Positions 1 to 8,480 are shown, counted from the stretch's first letter. The stretch is DNA of 60,402 nt from an uncultured Agathobaculum sp. (GCF_944380975.1 NZ_CALWJK010000007.1:1-60402); one strand, 5' to 3'. Numbers and translations are program-made. The notes: a model not told the origin generated them from the sequence alone.

Positions 1-844
1 TATATTCGCTGTTTACGGCAATCTGGACATTATATCCCGGCTTTAGCTGGCCGTTTCTCATGTGGTCTTCCTTCATCCGCATGAAGGTGGCGTCTGTGTC
101 GGTCTTGGCATAGCTGTTGCGCCCCTGGCCCATGATGGAAAGCATTTCTTCGTACTTTTCCCACCGCTCCAGAAGCGCCTTTTTCGTCTCCCATTCCCGC
201 TGAGCCTGTCCTTTACGCCGACCCGTGCCGCTGACAAACGCGATCTTACTGGCTTCCTCCTCCAGCATGGAGCGCACAGCCGCACAAGTGCTCAGTCCGG
301 TCATGGATTTTAGCTTCTCCTTTACCCGGGCAAGCTGTTTCTCCACGTTTTTCCGCCACACAAAGCTATACCGCCCTGCTCGGCTTTCCAGCTTTGTGCC
401 GTCTATGAACACTGCCCTGTGGTCTGTTTCGCCCATCCCTTCCAGCTTTCGGACAAACTGGTAGAACAGGTCCTCCACCACTTCCCGGCAGCGGCCCGTG
501 CGGAACTGCGCCAGTGTGCCGTGGTCCGGCGCTCTGCCATCCTCCAGCAGCCATTTGAAGTCTATGCGGTACCGGCAGGCCTCCTCCAATTTCCGGCTGG
601 AGTAGATCCCGCACAGATACCCGTGTACCAATACCTTGAACAACACCCGTGGATCCGCCGCCGATTTTCTCCCTTTGGAAGAATACGCTTCGTACAGTTT
701 CCCGTACTCCAGTTCCTCAAGCTGGGCGTTTAGCAGACGGACGGGTGCGTTCTCCGGTATCATCATTTCCGAATTTAGTGCAAGTACCAGTTGACCATTC
801 CGCTCATATACGGTAAACTGGTCTTGCTTTTTCTTTTGCTTCAC
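1..844 (-). CDS. IS1182-family transposase, N-terminal part (cut by window edge)
   Basis: Reading the minus strand from a GTG at 844 gives one open frame of about 281 codons to the window edge, so the C-terminal half and stop lie outside. The product starts [18 protein letters not shown]. Near the edge it has [17 protein letters not shown], a stretch typical of IS1182-type DNA transposases, where a DUF772 N-terminal region precedes the DDE catalytic domain. A TAG two codons upstream of the GTG limits the start; an ATG about 20 codons further in is the alternative. The enzyme would move its own element by cutting and joining DNA at the terminal repeats. No frameshift is visible in the part seen, so the copy may be active. 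Its position beside the TRAP operon suggests insertion next to a catabolic locus. Confidence 0.85.
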   Translation of the reverse strand, partial: MKQKKKQDQFTVYERNGQLVLALNSEMMIPENAPVRLLNAQLEELEYGKLYEAYSSKGRKSAADPRVLFKVLVHGYLCGIYSSRKLEEACRYRIDFKWLLEDGRAPDHGTLAQFRTGRCREVVEDLFYQFVRKLEGMGETDHRAVFIDGTKLESRAGRYSFVWRKNVEKQLARVKEKLKSMTGLSTCAAVRSMLEEEASKIAFVSGTGRRKGQAQREWETKKALLERWEKYEEMLSIMGQGRNSYAKTDTDATFMRMKEDHMRNGQLKPGYNVQIAVNSEY

Positions 845-863
845 AAACTAAGAATAAAGCAAC

Positions 864-904
864 GAGCGAGGTTTGGAAACCCTTTTGGGCTCCAAACCTC
901 GCTC
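864..904. repeat. perfect inverted repeat beside the transposase gene
   Basis: A 14-bp arm at 864-877 is matched exactly by its reverse complement at 891-904, and CCC/GGG inside the loop extends the pairing. It lies about 20 bp upstream of the transposase start. It could be part of the element's terminal region or a hairpin that limits read-through into the transposase from outside promoters. The true insertion-sequence end cannot be fixed because the other end is outside the window. Confidence 0.6.
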
Positions 905-956
905 ATTTTTACGGCCTCATTTTGCAACGCGCCCTTTTTTGCAAGGAAACCAAGGT

Positions 957-986
957 TTGATGCAATATTGATCGGGTGGGTATGAT
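957..986 (+). promoter_or_regulatory. possible sigma-A promoter of the TRAP operon
   Basis: TTGATG at 957-962 and TATGAT at 981-986 are separated by 18 bp and lie about 100 bp before dctP. Between the insertion sequence and dctP no other good -35/-10 pair was seen. Part of the original regulatory region may have been displaced by the insertion. Confidence 0.4.
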
Positions 987-1088
987 AGGAGGAAAATTTG
1001 GAAAGGCTGAAAGAGTGACGAAATCATCGCCCGGCTGCGGCTCAGGTGAGAAATAAAAGAGATGAAGAACAGGAGGAACGTCTGCACG

Positions 1089-2117
1089 ATGAAAACCTTC
1101 AAAAAAGTGCTGGCACTTGCACTGACAGCGGTGATGTCGGCTTCTGTGCTGACCGGCTGCGGACAGGCTTCGGATAACCGCATGATTATCCGCATTGGAC
1201 ACAACCAGTCCACCAATCACCCCACACATATCGCACTGGTGGCTTTCGAGGAGTTTATCGAGAGCAAGCTGGGCGACAAGTACAACGTGGAGGTTTTCCC
1301 AAGTGAGCTGCTCGGCTCCCAGAACGAAATGGTGCAGCTGACACAGACCGGTGCAATCAACTTCTGTGTTGCATCCAATTCGCTGCTGGAAACCTTCAGC
1401 ACCAACTACACGCTGTTTAACCTGCCGTACCTGTTTGCCAGCGCTGAGGCGTATCACGCTTCGATGGATGACGAAGCCATCACCGGCCCGATCTTCGAAT
1501 CCACAAAGGATGCAGGTTTTGAGGCGGTGACATGGCTGGATGCCGGTACCCGCAACTTCTACACAGTCAATACCCCGATCGAGGTGCCCGCGGACCTCAA
1601 GGGCCTCAAAATCCGTGTGCAGCAGTCACCGACGAACGTCCAGATGATGAATCTGCTGGGCGGCTCGGCAACGCCGATGGGCTTTGGCGACGTGTACACC
1701 GCGTTGCAGTCCAAGATCATCGACGGCGCGGAGAACAACGAGCTGGCACTGACCGATAATGGCCATGGTGATGTGTGCAAGTACTATTCCTATGACATGC
1801 ACCAGATGATTCCGGACATTCTGATCGGTAACATTGCTTTTCTTGACGGACTGAGCGAGGAGGAGCGCGCGATCTTCGAAGGAGGCTTCCAGCTGGTCAA
1901 CACAGTGCAGCGCGAGGAGTGGACCGACGCGGTTGCCAAAGCCAAGGAGCGTGCAGCGAACGAGCAGGGAGTACAGTTCCTGTATCCCGATACCAAGCCC
2001 TTTCAGGAGGCTTGCGCGCCAATGCACGCGGATATGCTCGCTCAGTACCCAGACCTGCAGCCGATCTATGACGCGATTCAGGCATACAACGAGCAGTATC
2101 CGTCGACCGAGTCCTGA
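1089..2117 (+). CDS. dctP: TRAP transporter substrate-binding protein (DctP family)
   Basis: A 342-residue lipoprotein that binds a dicarboxylate or sugar acid outside the membrane and hands it to the DctQM permease. Residues 1-24 form a lipoprotein signal ending in the lipobox LTGC, so Cys24 would be lipidated. The segment LKGLKIRVQQSPTNVQMM carries the conserved arginine that grips the substrate carboxylate in this family. An in-frame ATG at 1062 would add nine residues before the signal sequence; I prefer 1089 because AGGAGG at 1071-1076 precedes it and the signal then starts at MKTFKK. dctQ and dctM follow at short spacing. Given the uronate genes downstream, a hexuronate or aldonate is a likely ligand, but this is inference from context. 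Confidence 0.92.
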   Translation: MKTFKKVLALALTAVMSASVLTGCGQASDNRMIIRIGHNQSTNHPTHIALVAFEEFIESKLGDKYNVEVFPSELLGSQNEMVQLTQTGAINFCVASNSLLETFSTNYTLFNLPYLFASAEAYHASMDDEAITGPIFESTKDAGFEAVTWLDAGTRNFYTVNTPIEVPADLKGLKIRVQQSPTNVQMMNLLGGSATPMGFGDVYTALQSKIIDGAENNELALTDNGHGDVCKYYSYDMHQMIPDILIGNIAFLDGLSEEERAIFEGGFQLVNTVQREEWTDAVAKAKERAANEQGVQFLYPDTKPFQEACAPMHADMLAQYPDLQPIYDAIQAYNEQYPSTES

Positions 2118-2132
2118 GGAGGTATTTGACAC

Positions 2133-2627
2133 ATGAAATCGCTGAGAAATGCTCTTACCAAGCTGCTGCATGTGCTTGCGGGTGTGAGCTTTATTGCCAT
2201 GGTCGCGCTGACCTGCTGGCAGGTATTCACCCGTTATGTATTGCAGAACCCCTCGTCCTGGTCGGAGGAACTGGTTTCCTATCTGTTCGCGTGGGCAAGT
2301 CTGTTGGGCGCGTCGCTGGTCACAGGCGAGCGCGGCCATATGAACATCCCGATTCTCGTTGAGAAGCTGAGCCCTTCGGTGCAGAGGGCGCTTGGCATCT
2401 TCGGCGAGCTGGTTGCTTTTGCGTTCTCGCTGATTATTCTGGTGTACGGCGGCGTGCAGATCACACAGCTGGCCATGGGGCAGATGACTTCGTCGCTGGG
2501 CGTCGCGGTGGGCGTGTTCTATGTCGTCATGCCGCTGTGCGGTGTGCTCAACATGATCTATACCGTGCTGAACATTGCGGACATCTGCAAGGGTACCGGC
2601 GCAGATGCAACGAAGGAGGGGGCGTAA
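2133..2627 (+). CDS. dctQ: TRAP transporter small permease (DctQ family)
   Basis: A 164-residue membrane protein with about four hydrophobic segments, the usual size for the small TRAP subunit. It forms a complex with DctM and docks the DctP-substrate complex; transport is driven by an ion gradient rather than ATP. The stretch NPSSWSEELVSYLFAWASL is the classic DctQ pattern in which Trp-Ser-Glu-Glu precedes a membrane helix. GAGGAGG lies about 10 bases before the ATG, and the gene sits 15 bp after dctP and 3 bp before dctM, so the three are co-transcribed and probably translationally coupled. Confidence 0.92.
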   Translation: MKSLRNALTKLLHVLAGVSFIAMVALTCWQVFTRYVLQNPSSWSEELVSYLFAWASLLGASLVTGERGHMNIPILVEKLSPSVQRALGIFGELVAFAFSLIILVYGGVQITQLAMGQMTSSLGVAVGVFYVVMPLCGVLNMIYTVLNIADICKGTGADATKEGA

Positions 2628-2630
2628 CAG

Positions 2631-3932
2631 ATGGCAATGCAGTCTTTGCTGATCATCATCGCCGTGCTGGCTATCCTGTTGGTTATCGGCGTTCCGATCT
2701 CGTATTCCATCGGTATTTCCTCGCTGATTGCGATTTTGCAGACCGTGCCGCTGGATGTTTCGGTGATCACCGGCGCGCAGCGTATCTTCGTCGGTATGAG
2801 CAAATTCAGCCTGACCGCAATTCCGTTCTTCATTCTGGCGGGCAATCTGATGAATCAGGGCGGTATTGCCAAACGTCTGGTTGACTTCGTTATGGCGATC
2901 CTCGGCAAGCTGCCGGGCGCGCTGCTTGTGACCAACATTGGCGCAAACGCGCTGTTCGGCGCGATTTCCGGATCGGCCTCCGCGGCGGCTGCGGCAGTCG
3001 GCAGCATGGTCGAAAAGGGAGAAGAGGAGCAGGGCTACGACAAGGCGCTGTGCGCAGCGACCAATGGCGCCTCTGCTCCGTCCGGTCTGCTGATTCCGCC
3101 GTCCAATGCGCTCATCACCTATTCGCTTGCCGCAGGCGGTACTTCGGTTGCGGCGCTGTTTATGGCCGGCTACATTCCCGGCATCATCTGGGCGCTGTGC
3201 TGCATGATCGTTGCGGTCATTATCGCGCTCAGGAAGGGCTACAAGGGTATCCCCGGCAAGTTTGATTGGAAGAACCTCGGCGTGTGTACGCTTAAGGCGA
3301 TTCCGTCCCTGTCCCTGATTGTGGTCGTCATTGGTGGCATCATCGGCGGTATCTTCACAGCGACCGAAGGTTCTGCCATTGCGGTCGTCTATGCGCTGAT
3401 CCTCGGCATCTGCTATCGTAATATCACGCTCCAGTCGTTCTGGAATATTGTGGTCGAAAGCGCCAAGATGAGCGGCATGGTCGTATTCCTCATCGGCGTA
3501 TCCAATATCCTCGGCTGGGTGATGGCGTTCACCCAAATCCCGCAGGCGATTTCGGACGCGCTGCTCGGCCTGACCCAGAACCCGATCATCATTCTGCTGA
3601 TTATGAATGTCATTCTGCTGATTGCGGGCACGTTCATGGACGTCACCCCCGCAATCCTGATCTTTACGCCCCTGTTCCTGCCGGTCGTCAAGACTTTCGG
3701 CATGGACCCGGTGCAGTTCGGCCTGATTCTGGTTTACAACCTGTGCATCGGCAACATCACGCCGCCGGTCGGAAACACACTGTTTGTCGCCATCAAGGTC
3801 GGGCGGTCAAGCCTGTCCAAGGTCATGCCGTATATGCTGTGGTATTATGTCGCGATCCTGATCGGTTTGCTGCTGGTCACCTATGTGCCGATGGTGAGCC
3901 TAGGCTTGCCGATGGCAGCCGGTCTGCTTTGA
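2631..3932 (+). CDS. dctM: TRAP transporter large permease (DctM family)
   Basis: A 433-residue, very hydrophobic protein with roughly a dozen membrane segments, the full length for DctM, which forms the ion-coupled substrate channel. Recognisable family stretches are FFILAGNLMNQGGIAKRLV in the first third, GASAPSGLLIPPSNALI in the middle and NLCIGNITPPVGNTLF near the end; the two proline-glycine rich segments correspond to the re-entrant hairpin tips in this superfamily. It ends just before a strong bidirectional terminator, so dctPQM forms a closed operon. Substrate specificity is set by DctP and cannot be read from this gene. Confidence 0.93.
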   Translation: MAMQSLLIIIAVLAILLVIGVPISYSIGISSLIAILQTVPLDVSVITGAQRIFVGMSKFSLTAIPFFILAGNLMNQGGIAKRLVDFVMAILGKLPGALLVTNIGANALFGAISGSASAAAAAVGSMVEKGEEEQGYDKALCAATNGASAPSGLLIPPSNALITYSLAAGGTSVAALFMAGYIPGIIWALCCMIVAVIIALRKGYKGIPGKFDWKNLGVCTLKAIPSLSLIVVVIGGIIGGIFTATEGSAIAVVYALILGICYRNITLQSFWNIVVESAKMSGMVVFLIGVSNILGWVMAFTQIPQAISDALLGLTQNPIIILLIMNVILLIAGTFMDVTPAILIFTPLFLPVVKTFGMDPVQFGLILVYNLCIGNITPPVGNTLFVAIKVGRSSLSKVMPYMLWYYVAILIGLLLVTYVPMVSLGLPMAAGLL

Positions 3933-3946
3933 GGCGGACACACAAA

Positions 3947-3984
3947 AAACGACCTGACAGAGACTTCACTCTGTCAGGTCGTTT
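3947..3984. terminator. bidirectional terminator between dctM and the yesL-like gene
   Basis: A perfect 16-bp stem (3947-3962 with 3969-3984) has a 6-base loop. A-rich and T-rich sequence flanks the arms. It lies exactly between two convergent genes, so it can end transcripts from both sides. Confidence 0.85.
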
Positions 3985-3988
3985 GAGT

Positions 3989-4729
3989 TTAAGAGTTCCA
4001 GATCGCAGCCCACTCGTCTGCATCATCCAGAAGCGAGGTTTTGGCGTTTTGCAGCGCTTCGGCGACGACATGATCCCGGATACCGGCCCATGCGGCAAAC
4101 GTGCAGACCAATCCCAGCAGGGACAGGACACCAAACAGCAAAAAAGGAATGGAAATCGGGAAGTAGAGCAGCGCATAATACGCAATCAAGCTGCAGACCA
4201 GCACCGCCGCAGCTGCGTGCTTGGCGCACATCAGGGATAGGGAAACGGCGTTCCTGAGGATATGGCGCAAGGGCAGGTCGGTGATGACCAGCAGGGGATA
4301 GACGTAAATCCATGCCATGCCGAACAGGAACAGCACAATGACCGTTGCAGGCAGCAGCAGATAGGTGAAAATCGGCGGCAGGAAAAACAGCACAGCGGTC
4401 AGCAGTCCGAGCAGCAGCACCAGAATCAGAAGGCCAATGAATCCCAGCACGGTAGCCTGACGGAATTCACGCTTGAATACCGACCAGAACCGGTGTACCA
4501 GCATGCGCGGTCGGTCGCGCACCATATCGCACAGCTCGGCGGTGAACGCCGCCGTGGCCGCCGGAATGGTGATGACCGGCAGGCAGAACACGACATACAG
4601 CATATTCAGCAGGATAAGGTTCCAGAATTCGATCCAAATGATCTGGAAAAAGCGCAGAATCCCTTTTTGGAGCGGGCGCGGCCCCTCTTCTTTGTGCGCG
4701 CGGTTGTATAATACGTCAAACAGCTTCAT
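3989..4729 (-). CDS. YesL family membrane protein (DUF624)
   Basis: A 246-residue integral membrane protein starting MKLFDVLYNRAHK. The segment FFQIIWIEFWNLILLNMLYV and the following CLPVITIPAATAAF match the YesL/DUF624 family, which is regularly found in rhamnogalacturonan and other plant-polysaccharide loci of Firmicutes. Its molecular role is not established; a helper role in sugar import or sensing is often assumed. About five to six hydrophobic helices are visible. An upstream in-frame ATG at 4735 lies directly on the GAGGAG ribosome binding site, so 4729 with about 8 bases spacing is the better start. It lies downstream of the ATPase gene on the same strand, with a terminator between them. 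Confidence 0.85.
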   Translation of the reverse strand: MKLFDVLYNRAHKEEGPRPLQKGILRFFQIIWIEFWNLILLNMLYVVFCLPVITIPAATAAFTAELCDMVRDRPRMLVHRFWSVFKREFRQATVLGFIGLLILVLLLGLLTAVLFFLPPIFTYLLLPATVIVLFLFGMAWIYVYPLLVITDLPLRHILRNAVSLSLMCAKHAAAAVLVCSLIAYYALLYFPISIPFLLFGVLSLLGLVCTFAAWAGIRDHVVAEALQNAKTSLLDDADEWAAIWNS

Positions 4730-4754
4730 AATCATGCTCCTCTGCTCTGAAACA

Positions 4755-4784
4755 ACAAACCGCAGGCGGCTGCCTGCGGTTTGT
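4755..4784 (-). terminator. terminator of the msmX/ugpC-like gene
   Basis: On the minus strand a perfect 13-bp stem (4755-4767 with 4772-4784) is followed by a T-rich run. It lies 11 bases past the ATPase stop codon. Confidence 0.75.
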
Positions 4785-4795
4785 AAAACATGCGG

Positions 4796-5908
4796 TTAGT
4801 GGCAGATTGCCTGCTCGGTTTGCTTGTCGAACAAATGGATCTTGTTCATGTTGATCGCAAACTCCGCGGTATCCCCGTGCTTTTGCGCAAACCGCTCGGG
4901 AGAACGGCACATCAGGCGGGTGCCCTTGCAATCCATATATACATAGGTTTCCGCACCCATCAGCTCAACCAGATCAACGGTGGCTGCGATTGCGGCATCT
5001 TTGTGTTCTGCGATGTAGTGGGATTCGTTGTGCAAATCCTCCGGACGGATGCCGAATACCAGTTCCTTGCCGACATACGGCCCGAACAGTTCCTTTCCGC
5101 CCTTATCCTTGGGGATAGCAATGCTGTATCCAAGGAAATCCAGATAGAAATCGTCGCCCTTCTGCGAGATGGTGGCGTCGATGAAGTTCATCTGAGGGGA
5201 ACCAATAAAGCCCGCAACAAAAATATTGCACGGAAAATCATACAGATACTGCGGCGTATCCACCTGCTGGATAAAGCCGTCTTTCATAACCACGATGCGG
5301 TCGCCCATGGTCATAGCTTCGGTCTGGTCATGCGTTACATATACGAACGTAGTCCCCAGCTTCTGATGCAGTTTGGAAATAACGGTACGCATCTGTGTGC
5401 GCAGCTTGGCATCCAGATTGGAGAGCGGCTCGTCGAGCAGGAAAACCGAAGGGTTGCGCACCATTGCACGTCCCAGTGCAACGCGCTGCCGCTGGCCGCC
5501 GGACAATGCCTTGGGCTTACGGTTGAGGTATTCGGTCAGATTCAGTGCTTCCGCCGCAGCGCGCACAGCGCGATCAATCTCGTCCTTGGGCACTTTGCGC
5601 AGGGACAAGCCAAACGCCATGTTGTCGTACACCGTCATGTGCGGATAAAGCGCATAGTTTTGGAATACCATCGCGATATCGCGATCTTTCGGGGCAACAT
5701 CGTTCATCAGCTTGTCGCCGATGTACAGTTCTCCTTCCGAAATTTCTTCCAAACCTGCAATCATGCGAAGCGTTGTGGATTTACCACAGCCGGACGGGCC
5801 AACCAAAATTACAAATTCCTTGTCTTTGATCTCGAGATTGCATTCATGGACGGCGACCACATTGCCGGGATACACCTTTTTAATGTCTTTTAAGACAATA
5901 CCGGCCAT
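4796..5908 (-). CDS. ABC sugar importer ATPase (MsmX/UgpC type)
   Basis: A 370-residue ATP-hydrolysing subunit of the CUT1 class that powers uptake of oligosaccharides. Walker A is GPSGCGKST at residues 37-45, the signature LSGGQRQRVALGRA is in the middle, and Walker B is FLLDEPLSNLDA, followed by the switch region VTHDQTEAM. The C-terminal third, with FIGSPQMNF and FGIRPEDL, is the regulatory OB-type domain of MalK/UgpC/MsmX proteins. The start at 5908 has AGGAGG nine bases upstream; a longer frame to 5935 lacks this. It diverges from the GntR regulator gene and probably serves the permeases at 8481-10225, which have no ATPase of their own. MsmX-type ATPases often serve several importers. 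Its promoter contains the proposed GntR operator. Confidence 0.92.
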   Translation of the reverse strand: MAGIVLKDIKKVYPGNVVAVHECNLEIKDKEFVILVGPSGCGKSTTLRMIAGLEEISEGELYIGDKLMNDVAPKDRDIAMVFQNYALYPHMTVYDNMAFGLSLRKVPKDEIDRAVRAAAEALNLTEYLNRKPKALSGGQRQRVALGRAMVRNPSVFLLDEPLSNLDAKLRTQMRTVISKLHQKLGTTFVYVTHDQTEAMTMGDRIVVMKDGFIQQVDTPQYLYDFPCNIFVAGFIGSPQMNFIDATISQKGDDFYLDFLGYSIAIPKDKGGKELFGPYVGKELVFGIRPEDLHNESHYIAEHKDAAIAATVDLVELMGAETYVYMDCKGTRLMCRSPERFAQKHGDTAEFAINMNKIHLFDKQTEQAICH

Positions 5909-5980
5909 AATGAAGAGCCTCCTTTGTTCAGCCAAATAATCAGAATGAACGCGGGAGAAAGAATGAGCACGTTTTCTTCA

Positions 5981-5996
5981 ACTTGTATGTTAGTAT
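5981..5996. promoter_or_regulatory. proposed GntR operator, copy 1
   Basis: This 16-mer is the exact reverse complement of the one at 7015-7030. It overlaps the -10 box of the minus-strand ATPase promoter, a position suited to repression. The outer GTAT and ATAC bases form a partial palindrome. Confidence 0.55.
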
Positions 5997-6020
5997 ACCA
6001 TGACACAGCGAAGGACTCAA
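5992..6020 (-). promoter_or_regulatory. sigma-A promoter of the ATPase gene
   Basis: Read on the minus strand, TTGAGT (6015-6020) and TATACT (5992-5997) are spaced by 17 bp and lie about 85 bp upstream of the ATPase start. Confidence 0.65.
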
Positions 6021-6082
6021 CAGCAAAAAAAGACAAAATGTGAAAAAATTTTTGAGTATTTTACACAAGATGAATCGGTGTT

Positions 6083-6096
6083 CTAACATACTTGTA
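6083..6096. promoter_or_regulatory. proposed GntR operator, copy 3 (shorter match)
   Basis: CTAACATAC at 6083-6091 repeats the core of the two exact copies. It lies just upstream of the -35 box of the promoter that reads into the regulator gene, suggesting autoregulation. The match outside the core is weaker. Confidence 0.4.
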
Positions 6097-6104
6097 TTCA
6101 AAAT

Positions 6105-6133
6105 TTGACAGGCAGAATGCATTATGATAACAT
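6105..6133 (+). promoter_or_regulatory. sigma-A promoter of the GntR regulator gene
   Basis: A consensus TTGACA at 6105-6110 is followed after 17 bp by TAACAT at 6128-6133. It lies about 75 bp before the coding start. Confidence 0.6.
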
Positions 6134-6205
6134 TTATGTATCATTGTGGTAATATTCTTGATAAAAGTGTCATGGATTTTTTGGGCACAATAAGGTGGGT
6201 AAACG

Positions 6206-6889
6206 ATGGAAAACACAAAAAAACGTCGTGAATTTATAAAAGATAGAATCTATGAGGATGTGCGGCACGACATTATTACCTTTCGCTATCAGCCAGGGGA
6301 AAAGCTGAGCGAATACAGTCTTGCGGAAAAATTTGGCGTATCGCGCTCTCCGATTCGTTCGGTTCTGCAAAAGCTGGAATCCGAAAGTCTGGTTGTGATC
6401 GATCCGCAGCGCGGCACCTTTGTAACCAAACTGGATTATGATTACATTCGTGATATTATTTACTTACGTTGGTGCGTGGAAAGCACCCTGATGTGTCAGA
6501 TCGCAGAGCAGCAGCCCGAAGCATTGCTGCTTGCGTTGCGGGAATGTCTGCAAAAGCAAAAAACACTGCTGACCGGCAACAACATTGACCCGGAGGAATT
6601 TACGGCGCTGGACAATGCGTTTCATGAAGCAATCTACACCGGGAACCACCGCGAAAACCTGTGGGATGTGATCCAAGAGGTCAACACCAGTTATCTGCGT
6701 TTCCGCATGCTGGATTTGGTGCAGGGCAATTCCCACCGTCAGATCTATCAGGATCACTGCAAACTGGTGCAGTACATGGAAAAAAAGGATACCCAGAACC
6801 TGCGGATACTGCTGCATCAGCATCTGAACGGCAATTTGCAGACCAATGAGGGGATTAAGCGGGAATACAAGGAATATTTTACAGCCTGA
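6206..6889 (+). CDS. GntR family transcriptional regulator (FadR/FCD subfamily)
   Basis: A 227-residue DNA-binding protein. Residues about 15-75 form the winged helix-turn-helix, with YSLAEKFGVSRSPIRSVLQKL as the recognition region and RGTFVTKL as the wing tip. The rest is an all-helical FCD ligand-binding domain, in which conserved acidic and histidine residues usually hold a metal and a carboxylate ligand; HEAIYTGNHRENLW and DHCKLVQYMEKKD fit this. FCD regulators commonly respond to hexuronates and other sugar acids (UxuR, ExuR, LldR), which suits the uxaC-uxuAB genes nearby. It sits between the ATPase and the binding-protein gene, both of whose promoters carry an identical 16-mer. Direction of control is inferred, not shown. 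Confidence 0.9.
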   Translation: MENTKKRREFIKDRIYEDVRHDIITFRYQPGEKLSEYSLAEKFGVSRSPIRSVLQKLESESLVVIDPQRGTFVTKLDYDYIRDIIYLRWCVESTLMCQIAEQQPEALLLALRECLQKQKTLLTGNNIDPEEFTALDNAFHEAIYTGNHRENLWDVIQEVNTSYLRFRMLDLVQGNSHRQIYQDHCKLVQYMEKKDTQNLRILLHQHLNGNLQTNEGIKREYKEYFTA

Positions 6890-6921
6890 TCTTGATTTTC
6901 ATAAAAGACATGATATTGTTC

Positions 6922-6956
6922 AAACGGCGCATCCGAATGGATGTGCCGTTTATTTT
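6922..6956 (+). terminator. terminator of the GntR regulator gene
   Basis: A 13-bp stem with one G-U pair (6922-6934 with 6939-6951) has a 4-base loop and a following ATTTTG. It lies about 30 bases after the stop. Confidence 0.75.
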
Positions 6957-7009
6957 GCACAAAAGAAAATGGAGAATTTATGCAAAACATAAAAGATGCA
7001 CAAAAACTA

Positions 7010-7038
7010 TTGACATACTAACATACAAGTTGTAAAAA
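7010..7038 (+). promoter_or_regulatory. sigma-A promoter of the ABC importer operon with embedded operator
   Basis: TTGACA (7010-7015) and TAAAAA (7033-7038) are 17 bp apart. The proposed operator 16-mer at 7015-7030 fills almost the whole spacer, so a bound regulator would block RNA polymerase. Confidence 0.6.
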
Positions 7039-7142
7039 TATAGATGTGAAGAACGCGGAGAAGAATACTGAACATTGAGCACGTTTGGCAACTTTGTACG
7101 CATGAAACACATATTGAAAAAGAAAAGGAGAAGGAAAATAGT

Positions 7143-8393
7143 ATGAAAAAGAGACTATTGGCTGCTCTTCTTGCAGCTGCTATGGCAGCAAGCCTGACCG
7201 CATGCGGCGGCTCCACTGACAGCAACGCTTCTGATAGCGAGGGCTTTAAGATTTTGATTTCTGACGATACTTCGGAAGGTGGCGCAATGGCGGATGCTGC
7301 CAAGCGCTACACCGAAGAGACCGGCATTCCGGTTGAGATTGTTGAGGTTCCGAAGGATGACCGCGACACCAAGCTGGCCAACATGATTCAGGGCAAGGAC
7401 GCACCGGCGCTGATCCGTACCGATATCTATGGCGCTTATGAGGATCAGCTGATGGATCTGTCCGATGTCATCTCCATCGACGAGTTCCCGGAATCCCTGC
7501 ATGAGAAAATCCAGAACGAGAACGGCGAGCTGATTGCACTGCCGATCGACGTTACCGTTACCGGTATGATTTATAACAAGACCGCATTCGACGAAGCGGG
7601 CGTTTCCGTTCCGCAGAGCGAAGACGAGATCTGGACCTGGGACGAGTTCACCGAGGCGGTTAAGAAGGTTGTCGCCAACTCCGACTGCCAGTACGGCCTT
7701 GCATTTGACAAGACCCAGCGCCGTTATCAGGTTCTGATGTATCAGTTCGGTGCTTCAGTTGTCAACAACGACGGCACCGCAGTGGTTGCTAACTCCCCTG
7801 AGTCGGTGGAAGCACTGGAGTACTTCATCAAGCTGCATGAGGATGGTGTAATGCCCAAGTCCGTATTCCTCGGCACCGAAGACCCGTCCGCACTGTTCAA
7901 GTCCGGCCAGCTGGCAACCGTTATTCAGGGCTCCTGGAAGATCTCCGACTATTCGGAAAACATCAGTGACTTTGAGTGGGGCGTAACTTACATGCCGATC
8001 GGCACCCAGCGTGCAAACCGTCTGGGCGGCAACTTCTTCTGCGCCATCAAGGATTCCGGCAAGGAAGAGCAGGCTAAGGAGTTCCTCAAGTGGTTCTATG
8101 ATTACGACAACTTCAAGATTTACTGCGAGAAGGGCAACTACATGTCCGGTCTGAACAATGTAACGCCGGATTACTCCGTACATCCGGAAATGTACGAAAT
8201 CTTTGAGCAGGAGCTGGCGGCTTCGGGCGATGCCGGCGCGGGCGATAACGCTTGGGATTACGCAGACGTAGTAGGCAACCTGCTGCTCGATGACGTATGC
8301 GCTGCTCTGAACGGCGACATGACCGCACAGGAAGCGATGGATTCGTTCGCACAGGAAGTTTCCGACGAAATGGGCATTCCGCTCGCTTCTTAA
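7143..8393 (+). CDS. ABC transporter sugar-binding lipoprotein (CUT1 family)
   Basis: A 416-residue extracellular solute-binding protein of family 1. The signal sequence ends in LTACGG, so Cys21 is the predicted lipidation site. The order of segments is that of a two-lobed sugar binder: N-lobe with EGFKILISDDTSEG, hinge at ALPIDVTVTGMIYNKTAFDE, and C-lobe with GVTYMPIGTQRANRLGGNFF. It captures an oligosaccharide and delivers it to the permeases encoded directly downstream. A hairpin between this gene and the first permease gene could keep its mRNA more abundant, as these proteins are needed in excess. Pectin or glucuronide oligomers are the likely cargo given the GH28 and uronate genes next door; the specificity is inference. 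Confidence 0.92.
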   Translation: MKKRLLAALLAAAMAASLTACGGSTDSNASDSEGFKILISDDTSEGGAMADAAKRYTEETGIPVEIVEVPKDDRDTKLANMIQGKDAPALIRTDIYGAYEDQLMDLSDVISIDEFPESLHEKIQNENGELIALPIDVTVTGMIYNKTAFDEAGVSVPQSEDEIWTWDEFTEAVKKVVANSDCQYGLAFDKTQRRYQVLMYQFGASVVNNDGTAVVANSPESVEALEYFIKLHEDGVMPKSVFLGTEDPSALFKSGQLATVIQGSWKISDYSENISDFEWGVTYMPIGTQRANRLGGNFFCAIKDSGKEEQAKEFLKWFYDYDNFKIYCEKGNYMSGLNNVTPDYSVHPEMYEIFEQELAASGDAGAGDNAWDYADVVGNLLLDDVCAALNGDMTAQEAMDSFAQEVSDEMGIPLAS

Positions 8394-8420
8394 GCAATCT
8401 GCAAAATAAAAATGATGTGT

Positions 8421-8453
8421 CGGCTGCCGTCAGATGGCGTTCTGCGGCAGCCG
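8421..8453 (+). other. intercistronic hairpin between binding protein and permease genes
   Basis: A 9-bp perfect GC-rich stem (8421-8429 with 8445-8453) without a T-run. In similar sugar operons such hairpins stabilise the upstream message or partly stop transcription so the binding protein is made in excess. Confidence 0.55.
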
Positions 8454-8480
8454 CCCTATCCATAGGAAAGCAGGTGAATT

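Noticed and set aside
987-1020. Tiny leader peptide behind AGGAGG before dctP
   Set aside because: A TTG-started frame of only six codons; no support beyond the ribosome-binding-like sequence.
1626-3536. Minus-strand open frame of 636 codons across the TRAP genes
   Set aside because: Antisense to three clear genes, with composition rich in His, Arg and Asp as expected for shadow frames in GC-rich DNA, and no ribosome binding site.
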